The translations under genes and the position numbers were made by a program. Shown here piece after piece: positions 36,215 to 42,510 of a stretch of 42,510 nucleotides of DNA (its first letter is position 1; the number at the start of each line of letters is the position of its first letter). Location of the stretch: contig JAJDOB010000134.1 of NCBI GenBank assembly GCA_022340385.1, forward strand, positions 1 through 42,510, read 5' to 3'. The notes beneath the pieces were generated by a model that was not told the DNA's origin, ran no database searches, and saw only the letters and a list, made by a program, of their open reading frames with translations. This DNA is from Rhodobacter sp. (lineage in GTDB: Bacteria > Pseudomonadota > Alphaproteobacteria > Rhodobacterales > Rhodobacteraceae).

Positions 36215-37054
36215 TCAGGTCAGGCGCTGAACCGAAAAACGCCCACCGCTCAATTCGCCGGTTCCGTAACACCCTACGAAGAAGCTGTAGGCGCGATCCC
36301 ACTTGTCGAAATGCGCCTGACCAAATCGCCGCACTGTCTGGTCGCCCAGACTGCGATACATCGCCAGACGGTCAATCAGAATGTCGCGCCACTCGGAACC
36401 CAGATCATCGACGCCCAGGACTTCACAGTTCTGGGCTGTGAACAGATCGCGGTACTCCGCCGCCGTGGCCAATTCGTTAAAGGTCATCTCGGCGGTCAGA
36501 CGCTGTCGCGTTTCGGGTGTGGTTTCTCCGGTGGCAAGGATGTCGGTGAACGCGATGCGCCCACCCGGTCTGACCGAGCGGACGCATTCCGCGACAAGGG
36601 TCGGCTTGTCGGGAATGTGGCAGAACGCCTCCTGACTGATCAGGACGTCAAAGCGGTTGTCCGCGAATGGCAGGTCAAGCGCATTGCCGCAAGTGAATGA
36701 AACCCGGTCGCTTAACCCAGCCAGTTCGGTCAGCCTTTTGGCGCCCTCGACCCGGCTGGCGGTCATGTCGACGCCTTCGACCCGGCACCCGAATTTCTGC
36801 CCAAAATACCGGGCGGGCCCGCCCAGACCGCAACAGACATCCAGGACCAGACTGTCGGAATTGACTCCACCGGCCCGGGCCAGCGCGTCATTGGCCTGAA
36901 CGCCGCCGAAATGATCCTGATCGTAGTCTTGCAGGATATCTTCTGTCAGCGTCGCCAGATCGACCCCGTCTGCCGCCAGTTTCTCAAGAATCTGCGTCTC
37001 GCTGATCGGGTGGGTGTCATAGAACGCAAGAACGGAACTGTTGTTTGAGGCCAT
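36215..37054 (-). CDS. Class I SAM-dependent methyltransferase
   Basis: A 279-residue Rossmann-fold methyltransferase. Motif I is VLDVCCGLGGPAR (~70-82), the acidic post-I residue is in VEGVDMTASRV, motif II-like FDVLISQEAFCHI follows, and RPGGRIAFTDIL is motif III. It resembles sarcosine/dimethylglycine-type small-molecule methyltransferases, with an N-terminal helical cap. The start at 37054 follows GGGGGTAAAG; an upstream Met is less likely. It lies after the rplP terminator and 209 bases upstream of the oxygenase gene. The substrate is unknown. Confidence 0.85.
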   Translation of the reverse strand: MASNNSSVLAFYDTHPISETQILEKLAADGVDLATLTEDILQDYDQDHFGGVQANDALARAGGVNSDSLVLDVCCGLGGPARYFGQKFGCRVEGVDMTASRVEGAKRLTELAGLSDRVSFTCGNALDLPFADNRFDVLISQEAFCHIPDKPTLVAECVRSVRPGGRIAFTDILATGETTPETRQRLTAEMTFNELATAAEYRDLFTAQNCEVLGVDDLGSEWRDILIDRLAMYRSLGDQTVRRFGQAHFDKWDRAYSFFVGCYGTGELSGGRFSVQRLT

Positions 37055-37200
37055 GGCGGACTTTACCCCCCTATTCAGGATTTGCGATTGCGCATCCATA
37101 TCACAATTTTTCGCAAGGACGTATCGGAACCCGGGGCCGGGGTATTGATGGCGCCGTCAAGGCGCGGGGCGGCGCGCGACCCTATTGCCGACAAGGTTGC

Positions 37201-37238
37201 GCAAAAAGCAAAGCCCCCGCCGGATGAACGGCGGGGGC
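37201..37238 (-). terminator. Strong intrinsic terminator after rplP
   Basis: GCCCCCGCCG and CGGCGGGGGC form a perfect 10-base-pair stem with a six-base loop, followed on the minus strand by TTTGCTTTTTGC. It lies 34 bases after the rplP stop. It should separate rplP transcripts from the methyltransferase, oxygenase and rpmC. Confidence 0.9.
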
Positions 37239-37271
37239 TTGGAATTCTTGCCTTGGATGCGGCGGGCCGAT

Positions 37272-37685
37272 CTACCAGTCTTCGCGGACTACGACCCGGC
37301 ATTTGACCGGCAGTTTCATCGCCGCTAGGCGCAGGGCCTCGCGGGCGACGGCATCGGTGACACCGTCGATCTCGAACATCACCCGGCCGGGCTTGACCTT
37401 GGCGGCCCAGAAATCGACCGAGCCCTTGCCCTTGCCCATCCGGACTTCGGTGGGTTTGGACGTGACCGGCGTATCGGGGAAGATCCGGATCCAGACCCGG
37501 CCCTGACGTTTCATGTGACGCGTCATCGCACGGCGCGCGGCCTCGATCTGACGTGCCGTGATACGCTCCGGCTGGGTGGATTTCAGCCCGAACGACCCGA
37601 ATGTCAGATCGGAACCGCCCTTGGCTTCGCCCCGGATCCGGCCCTTGTGCTGTTTGCGGAATTTCGTGCGCTTTGGTTGCAGCAT
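37272..37685 (-). CDS. rplP: 50S ribosomal protein L16
   Basis: A 137-residue protein of the A-site tRNA contact. [29 protein letters not shown] and [13 protein letters not shown] are hallmarks. Arg82 in VRMGKGKG corresponds to E. coli Arg81, the residue hydroxylated by YcfD. Its usual tight partner rpmC is ~2.1 kb away. It is 10 bases after rpsC. Confidence 0.97.
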   Translation of the reverse strand: MLQPKRTKFRKQHKGRIRGEAKGGSDLTFGSFGLKSTQPERITARQIEAARRAMTRHMKRQGRVWIRIFPDTPVTSKPTEVRMGKGKGSVDFWAAKVKPGRVMFEIDGVTDAVAREALRLAAMKLPVKCRVVVREDW

Positions 37686-37695
37686 CTATTCTCTC

Positions 37696-38409
37696 CTAGT
37701 TCCGGCGGCCGCCGCCAGCACCACGAGGTGCCGGGCCGTCCTGAAGTTCCTGCTGCTTGCGATCCCGCGCCGACGGATCATGCTCCATGATCTCGCCCTT
37801 GAAGATCCAGACCTTGATACCGATGATACCATAGGCTGTGACGGCCTTGATGTTTGCGTAATCAATGTCCGCACGCAGCGTGTGCAGCGGCACCCGGCCC
37901 TCGCGATACCATTCGGTCCGCGCGATCTCGGCCCCGCCCAGACGGCCGGCAACGTTCACACGAATGCCAAGCGCGCCCATGCGCATCGAGTTCTGCACCG
38001 CGCGCTTCATGGCACGACGGAAAGACACCCGGCGCTCCAGCTGCTGGGCGATGCTTTCGGCCACCAGCGTCGCGTCGAGTTCCGGCTTGCGCACCTCGAC
38101 GATGTTCAGGTGAACCTCGCTGTCGGTCATGCTGGCCAGTTTCTTGCGCAGGGTTTCGATATCGGCGCCTTTTTTGCCGATGATCACGCCCGGGCGCGCA
38201 GTGTGAACCGTCACGCGGCATTTCTTGTGCGGCCGCTCGATGATCACGCGGCTGATGCCGGCCTGCTTGCATTCCTCATGGATGAATGCCCGCATCTTGA
38301 TGTCTTCAAGCAGCAGGTTGCCGTAGTCCTTGGTGTCCGCATACCAGCGGCTGTCCCAGGTGCGGTTGACCTGCAGACGCATGCCGATCGGATTGGTCTT
38401 GTTACCCAT
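37696..38409 (-). CDS. rpsC: 30S ribosomal protein S3
   Basis: A 237-residue protein at the mRNA entry. [20 protein letters not shown], the KH motif [17 protein letters not shown], and [14 protein letters not shown] are typical; the tail is Gly/Arg-rich. Its ATG overlaps the rplV stop by one base (TAATG). Confidence 0.97.
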   Translation of the reverse strand: MGNKTNPIGMRLQVNRTWDSRWYADTKDYGNLLLEDIKMRAFIHEECKQAGISRVIIERPHKKCRVTVHTARPGVIIGKKGADIETLRKKLASMTDSEVHLNIVEVRKPELDATLVAESIAQQLERRVSFRRAMKRAVQNSMRMGALGIRVNVAGRLGGAEIARTEWYREGRVPLHTLRADIDYANIKAVTAYGIIGIKVWIFKGEIMEHDPSARDRKQQELQDGPAPRGAGGGRRN

Positions 38410-38801
38410 TAGGCTTGCTCCCCGGCAGCTTCTTCGACCTGGCGCACCAGGATGGTCAGTTCTGCGAACGGCTTCATGATCTTGCCGAACCGGCCACGGG
38501 CACGCGGGCGACCGCGTTTCATGGTCATGTTCTTGCCGACATAGGCCTCGGCGACGATCAGCTCGTCCACGTCCAGGTTATGGTTGTTCTCGGCGTTGGC
38601 GATGGCCGACTGAAGGCATTTCTTCACGTCGTCCGAAATCCGCTTTTTGCTGAAGGTCAGGTCGGAAAGCGCCTTGTCGACCTTCTTGCCCCGGATCAGC
38701 TGTGCCACGAGGTTCAGCTTTTGCGGGCTGGTGCGCAGCATGCGAACCTTTGCCATCGCTTCGTTGTCCGCCACGCGGCGGGGATTCTTATCCTTGCCCA
38801 T
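38409..38801 (-). CDS. rplV: 50S ribosomal protein L22
   Basis: A 130-residue tunnel-lining protein. It has [40 protein letters not shown] and a beta-hairpin region [19 protein letters not shown]. It lies 3 bases after rpsS. Confidence 0.97.
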   Translation of the reverse strand: MGKDKNPRRVADNEAMAKVRMLRTSPQKLNLVAQLIRGKKVDKALSDLTFSKKRISDDVKKCLQSAIANAENNHNLDVDELIVAEAYVGKNMTMKRGRPRARGRFGKIMKPFAELTILVRQVEEAAGEQA

Positions 38802-38804
38802 GAC

Positions 38805-39083
38805 TTACTTCCTCTTCGCTTTCTTGTCCGCCGCGTGACCGTGATAGGTGCGCGTCGGGCTGTACTCGCCGAATTTCTGGCCGATCATGTCTTCCGACAC
38901 GTTGACCGGGATATGTTTGCGACCGTTGTAGACGCCAAAGGTCAGACCAACGAATTGCGGCAGGATGGTCGAACGGCGCGACCAGATCTTGATGACCTCG
39001 TTGCGGCCCGACTCGCGGGATTTTTCGGCCTTCTTGAGGACATAAGAGTCGACAAACGGGCCCTTCCAGACTGAGCGGCTCAT
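38805..39083 (-). CDS. rpsS: 30S ribosomal protein S19
   Basis: A 92-residue head protein: [37 protein letters not shown] and [20 protein letters not shown] with a basic tail. It lies 2 bases after rplB. Confidence 0.97.
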   Translation of the reverse strand: MSRSVWKGPFVDSYVLKKAEKSRESGRNEVIKIWSRRSTILPQFVGLTFGVYNGRKHIPVNVSEDMIGQKFGEYSPTRTYHGHAADKKAKRK

Positions 39084-39085
39084 GC

Positions 39086-39928
39086 TTAGCGGCCCTTCTT
39101 CTTGGCGTGACGCGAGCGGATGATCAGCTTGCTGGACGCTTTGTTCTTGTTCCGGGTACGTGCACCCTTTGTCGGCTTGCCCCATGGGGTCACCGGATGA
39201 CGGCCACCCGAGGTCCGGCCTTCGCCACCACCATGCGGGTGGTCGACGGGGTTCATCACAACACCGCGTACAGAGGGGCGGATGCCCTTGTGCCGGTTGC
39301 GGCCCGCCTTGCCGAGGTTCTGGTTCGAATTGTCCGGGTTGGACACGGCGCCGACGGTGGCCATGCATTCCTGGCGCACCAGGCGCAATTCGCCAGAGCT
39401 GAGCCGGATTTGCGCGTAACCGCCATCACGACCGACGAACTGGGCGTAGGTGCCTGCAGCGCGGGCGATCTGACCGCCCTTGCCGGGCTTCAGTTCGACA
39501 TTGTGAACGATCGTACCGATCGGCATGCCCGAGAACGGCATCGCATTGCCGGGCTTCACGTCGGTCTTGGTGCCCGCGATGACGCTGTCGCCGACCGCCA
39601 GACGCTGCGGCGCCAGGATATAGGCCTGCTCGCCATCTTCATACTTGATCAGCGCGATAAAGGCTGTCCGGTTCGGGTCATATTCGATTCGCTCGATCGT
39701 GCCCGAGACATCAAACTTGTTGCGTTTGAAGTCTACGATACGATAGAGCCGTTTCGCCCCGCCGCCTTTGCGGCGCATCGTGATCCGTCCGGTGTTGTTC
39801 CGTCCGCCATTCTTGGTCAGTCCCTCTGTCAGGGTCTTGACCGGGCGGCCTTTCCAAAGCTCCGAACGGTCGATCAGAACCAGCCCACGCTGGCCAGGCG
39901 TCGTCGGTTTATACGACTTGAGTGCCAT
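39086..39928 (-). CDS. rplB: 50S ribosomal protein L2
   Basis: A 280-residue peptidyl-transferase-centre protein. [20 protein letters not shown] is the start; [19 protein letters not shown] and the C-terminal [20 protein letters not shown] carry the conserved His region. An upstream in-frame extension is unconserved; GGAAGA precedes the chosen ATG. It follows a 196-base gap after rplW that contains a terminator. Confidence 0.97.
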   Translation of the reverse strand: MALKSYKPTTPGQRGLVLIDRSELWKGRPVKTLTEGLTKNGGRNNTGRITMRRKGGGAKRLYRIVDFKRNKFDVSGTIERIEYDPNRTAFIALIKYEDGEQAYILAPQRLAVGDSVIAGTKTDVKPGNAMPFSGMPIGTIVHNVELKPGKGGQIARAAGTYAQFVGRDGGYAQIRLSSGELRLVRQECMATVGAVSNPDNSNQNLGKAGRNRHKGIRPSVRGVVMNPVDHPHGGGEGRTSGGRHPVTPWGKPTKGARTRNKNKASSKLIIRSRHAKKKGR

Positions 39929-40004
39929 GCTTTCTGTCTTCCGTCTGCTTGGTCGGCGGGCATTCCCGCCGTGGTTATAGGGCCCCGAAGGTCCCCGATG
40001 GATC

Positions 40005-40024
40005 GGTGCGCGCAAGCACGCACC
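40005..40024. repeat. REP-like palindrome in the rplW-rplB gap
   Basis: GGTGCGCG-CAAG-CACGCACC forms an 8-base-pair stem (one G-U/A-C imperfect position). A second, shorter GTGC-TT-GCAC palindrome lies at 40050-40059, also followed by GCACCCT. Both are relatives of the palindromes at 25027-25080. Confidence 0.65.
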
Positions 40025-40074
40025 CTTCATTGATTGCCCCGCAGGATATGTGCTTGCACGCACCCTGCCCCGGC

Positions 40075-40105
40075 AAAAAGTTCAGCCCCGGACGAATCCG
40101 GGGCT
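40075..40105 (-). terminator. Intrinsic terminator after rplW
   Basis: AGCCCCGGA and TCCGGGGCT form a 9-base-pair stem around TTCG on the minus strand, followed by GAACTTTTTG. It lies ~20 bases beyond the rplW stop and before rplB, in the middle of the S10 operon. Full termination would cut off downstream essential genes, so partial readthrough or a promoter before rplB is implied. Confidence 0.75.
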
Positions 40106-40124
40106 TAACCGATGGGCCCGTCTA

Positions 40125-40421
40125 TTAAAGGCCCGTGGTAACGTCAATCGTGTTACCCTCTTCCAGGGTCACATAGGCTTTCTTGGTGTCCTTGCGGCGC
40201 CCGAGTTGACCCCGGAACCGCTTGACCTTGCCTTTCGTGATCGTGGTGTTGACCGCCTTGACCTTCACCCCAAAGAGGTTTTCGACCGCCTCCTTGATCT
40301 GGGGCTTGTTGGCCGCGATATCGACCTCGAACACCACTGCGCCGGATTCGGACGCCATGGTGGCCTTTTCGGTGATGATCGGCTTGCGGATCACATCGTA
40401 ATGTTTGGCTTGTGCGCTCAT
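40125..40421 (-). CDS. rplW: 50S ribosomal protein L23
   Basis: A 98-residue tunnel-exit protein and chaperone dock. [23 protein letters not shown]-type [20 protein letters not shown] and the loop [16 protein letters not shown] are hallmarks. It overlaps rplD by four bases (ATGA) and is followed by a terminator. Confidence 0.97.
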   Translation of the reverse strand: MSAQAKHYDVIRKPIITEKATMASESGAVVFEVDIAANKPQIKEAVENLFGVKVKAVNTTITKGKVKRFRGQLGRRKDTKKAYVTLEEGNTIDVTTGL

Positions 40422-41035
40422 TTCAGTCGAGCCTCCAGTGCTTCGACACCCGCCTTCGTCAACACTAGGGTGTCGCGCTTGAGGATGTCATAGACGTTGG
40501 CCCCCATCGACGGCAGCACATCCAGACCCTGGATGTTGGCGGCCGCCTTGGCAAAACCCTCGTTCACGGTCGCGCCGTCGATGATCAGCGCACGCTTCCA
40601 GCCCAGAGCCTTGATCTGCTTGGCCAGCGCCGATGTCTTGCCATCGGATTCGGCGTTCTCGATCACCACCAGCTCGCCCGCCGCCATCTTGGCCGACAGC
40701 GCGTGGCGCAGGCCGAGTTTGCGGAACTTCTTGGTCAGCTCGTGGCCGTGGCTGCGCACGACCGGGCCCTTGTAGATGCCACCGCCCCGGAAGATCGGCG
40801 CAGAGCGTGCCCCGTGGCGTGCGCCACCGGTGCCCTTCTGGCGATATATCTTCTTGGTCGAATAGCTGACCTCGGACCGGGTCTTGACCTTGTGGGTGCC
40901 GGCCTGCGCCTTGTTGCGCTGCCAGCGCACGACGCGGTGCAGGATATCGGCGCGTGGTTCCAGGCCGAAGATCTCGTCATCGAGATCGACCGACCCGGCC
41001 GTCTTGCCGTCCAGCTTGATTGCATCAGCTTTCAT
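40418..41035 (-). CDS. rplD: 50S ribosomal protein L4
   Basis: A 205-residue tunnel-loop protein. [40 protein letters not shown] and [15 protein letters not shown] form the extended loop; the C-terminus has [20 protein letters not shown]. It overlaps rplC by 11 bases. In E. coli L4 autoregulates the S10 operon through the leader; no equivalent could be proved here. Confidence 0.97.
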   Translation of the reverse strand: MKADAIKLDGKTAGSVDLDDEIFGLEPRADILHRVVRWQRNKAQAGTHKVKTRSEVSYSTKKIYRQKGTGGARHGARSAPIFRGGGIYKGPVVRSHGHELTKKFRKLGLRHALSAKMAAGELVVIENAESDGKTSALAKQIKALGWKRALIIDGATVNEGFAKAAANIQGLDVLPSMGANVYDILKRDTLVLTKAGVEALEARLK

Positions 41036-41861
41036 TTTCGTCGCCTCCTTCAGCGGCGGGCGCTTCGGCCTCTGCAGCTTCCATCGCGGCTTGTTCCGCC
41101 TCGGCTGCGGCCTTCGCCGCGGCTTCCTCTTCCGCTGCTGCGGCTGCGGCGGCTTCGGCTGCCAGACGCTCTGCCTCGGCGGCGGCCGATTTCAGCGCGG
41201 CGGGGTAAATCACGTTCTCTGGCACCGCTTTCTTGACGGCATCCTTGATCGTGACCCAGCCGCCCTTGGACCCGGGAACCGCGCCCTTGACCATGATAAG
41301 ACCACGGTCGGCATCGGTACGCACCACCTGCAGGTTCTGCGTGGTCACCCGCGCAGCGCCCATGTGGCCGGCCATCTTCTTGCCCTTGAACACCTTGCCG
41401 GGGTCCTGGCACTGGCCGGTGGACCCGTGCGAACGGTGGCTGATCGACACGCCGTGGCTGGCGCGCAGACCGCCGAAGTTCCAGCGCTTCATCGCGCCCT
41501 GGAACCCCTTACCGATCGAAGTGCCGCTGACATCGACGAACTGCCCCTCGAAGTAATGGTTGGCGGTGATTTCCTCGCCGACACCGATCAGATTTTCCGG
41601 GGCCACGCGGAATTCCGCGATCTTGCGCTTGGGCGCAACATTGGCGGTGGCGTAATGCCCGCGCATGGCTTTGCTGACCCGCTTGGCCTTGGCTGTACCG
41701 GCGCCAAGCTGAACGGCACTGTAGCCATCCTTTTCGGCGGTCCGCTGGGCCACGACCTGCAGGTTGTCCAGTTGAAGAACGGTCACAGGAATCTGCTTGC
41801 CGTCTTCCATGAAAAGCCGGGTCATCCCGACTTTCTTTGCGATCACTCCAGAGCGCAACAT
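41025..41861 (-). CDS. rplC: 50S ribosomal protein L3 with long Ala/Glu tail
   Basis: A 278-residue L3, far longer than the ~210 of E. coli. Residues 1-220 are normal: [18 protein letters not shown], the tip region [20 protein letters not shown] and [18 protein letters not shown]. Residues ~221-278 are almost only Ala and Glu ([20 protein letters not shown] region), likely a helical extension. It overlaps rplD and lies 14 bases after rpsJ. Confidence 0.97.
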   Translation of the reverse strand: MLRSGVIAKKVGMTRLFMEDGKQIPVTVLQLDNLQVVAQRTAEKDGYSAVQLGAGTAKAKRVSKAMRGHYATANVAPKRKIAEFRVAPENLIGVGEEITANHYFEGQFVDVSGTSIGKGFQGAMKRWNFGGLRASHGVSISHRSHGSTGQCQDPGKVFKGKKMAGHMGAARVTTQNLQVVRTDADRGLIMVKGAVPGSKGGWVTIKDAVKKAVPENVIYPAALKSAAAEAERLAAEAAAAAAAEEEAAAKAAAEAEQAAMEAAEAEAPAAEGGDENES

Positions 41862-41875
41862 ATCGCAAGCCCCCC

Positions 41876-42190
41876 CTAGACCGAAATCTGAACGTCGACA
41901 CCGGCAGCCAGGTCGAGCTTCATCAGCGCGTCCACGGTCTGCGGGGTCGGATCAACGATGTCGAGCAGCCGCTTGTGCGTGCGGATTTCCCACTGGTCGC
42001 GGGATTTCTTGTCGACATGCGGGCCGCGCAACACGGTGAATTTTTCGATCTTGTTGGGCAGCGGGATGGGCCCGCGCACCGTGGCGCCGGTGCGCTTGGC
42101 GGTGTTGACGATTTCCTGCGTGCTGGCGTCGAGCACGCGGTAATCGAACGCCTTCAGGCGGATCCGGATATTTTGGCTTTGAACTGCCAT
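41876..42190 (-). CDS. rpsJ: 30S ribosomal protein S10 (NusE)
   Basis: A 104-residue protein, also a transcription antitermination factor. [39 protein letters not shown] and [18 protein letters not shown] are hallmarks. The start [10 protein letters not shown] follows AAGGGGACG. It is first of the S10 operon, 181 bases after tuf. Confidence 0.97.
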   Translation of the reverse strand: MAVQSQNIRIRLKAFDYRVLDASTQEIVNTAKRTGATVRGPIPLPNKIEKFTVLRGPHVDKKSRDQWEIRTHKRLLDIVDPTPQTVDALMKLDLAAGVDVQISV

Positions 42191-42282
42191 TTTGTTTCGT
42201 CCCCTTCGAGGGTCTTTCAGTTGAGAGGAGGAGTGACGACCACCGCCATTCCTCGTCGAACCAGGTCTGGGTTTCCCGGACC

Positions 42283-42305
42283 GGCCCCGGATATCGTCCG
42301 GGGCC
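42283..42305 (-). other. Hairpin in the tuf-rpsJ gap
   Basis: GGCCCCGGA and TCCGGGGCC form a 9-base-pair stem with a five-base loop on the minus strand, 93 bases before rpsJ. There is no U-tract. A second GC hairpin (TGCCCGCC/GGCGGGCA) lies just after the tuf stop. These could be S10-leader structures or a tuf 3' end. Confidence 0.5.
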
Positions 42306-42371
42306 TTGTCGGGCCGGGTCACCCTTGTTTCACCCGGCGGACTGCCCGCCCTGAGGCGGGCAATGTCACCG

Positions 42372-42510
42372 TTATTCGAGGATTTTGGACACGACGCCCG
42401 ATCCGACGGTGCGGCCGCCTTCGCGGATGGCGAAGCGCAGGCCCTCTTCCATCGCGATCGGCGCGATCAGTTCGGCCTCGAAGCTGATGTTGTCGCCCGG
42501 CATCACCATT
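42372..42510 (-). CDS. tuf: Elongation factor Tu, C-terminal end (partial)
   Basis: The last 45 codons run off the right edge. They read [20 protein letters not shown], then [20 protein letters not shown] and SKILE, the domain-III end of EF-Tu. tuf immediately before rpsJ is the normal str-S10 arrangement. Confidence 0.96.
   Translation of the reverse strand, partial: MVMPGDNISFEAELIAPIAMEEGLRFAIREGGRTVGSGVVSKILE

Noticed and set aside
39929-40004. Promoter before rplB (TATAAC around 39975)
   Set aside because: The -10 is good but there is no acceptable -35 at 16-18 bases, so it is not listed.
42283-42371. Hairpins after tuf as an intrinsic terminator
   Set aside because: Both stems are strong but neither is followed by a U-tract, so only structured RNA is claimed.

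Overview
The window is a piece of an alphaproteobacterial chromosome, most likely from the order Rhodobacterales (Roseobacter/Rhodobacter type). The evidence is the high G+C content, a bztABCD-type amino-acid transporter, an ATP12 chaperone, the order rpmH-rnpA-yidD ... yidC-MOSC-yihA-argB, and the ribosomal-protein set (C-minus S14, no rpmJ in the alpha operon, Ala/Glu-rich tails on L3 and S5). All calls come from reading the sequence and translations; no database was searched.

Region 1 (1-2000) is the edge of a genomic island. It holds the end of a DUF1194-type gene, a resolvase/invertase remnant, possible IS21-type end repeats and a tyrosine recombinase whose gene runs into the 3' end of a tRNA-Arg(ACG) gene, the probable integration site.

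Region 2 (2000-15750) is core chromosome. On the minus strand are a histidine kinase without a neighbouring response regulator and a TVP38/flavin-disulfide-oxidoreductase pair. On the plus strand are rpmH-rnpA-yidD, ttcA, a GGDEF/EAL protein with only the EAL half intact, and a tightly coupled run yidC-MOSC-yihA-argB-ferredoxin-histidine phosphatase. A DUF900-like hydrolase lies on the minus strand between yidD and ttcA.

Region 3 (15760-24450, minus strand) holds bztABCD, with a strong hairpin after bztA, and the overlapping run DUF3052-rarA-crcB-RluA-type synthase-ATP12.

Region 4 (24450-42510, minus strand) is the S10-spc-alpha ribosomal supercluster from tuf to rplQ. Gene order is classical but the cluster is unusually segmented. 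Two enzyme genes (a SAM methyltransferase and a TIGR02466-type 2-oxoglutarate oxygenase) sit between rplP and rpmC, and a GFA-type zinc protein sits between rpmD and rplO. Intrinsic terminators follow rplW, rplP, rpmD and rplQ. Good sigma-70-like promoters precede rpmC, rplO and rpsM; the first two share the same -10/discriminator. Several widened gaps carry REP-like palindromes or a RIME-like mosaic element. The most interesting candidate for new biology is the oxygenase/methyltransferase pair next to L16, because L16 is the known target of an unrelated 2-oxoglutarate ribosomal oxygenase (YcfD) in E. coli.
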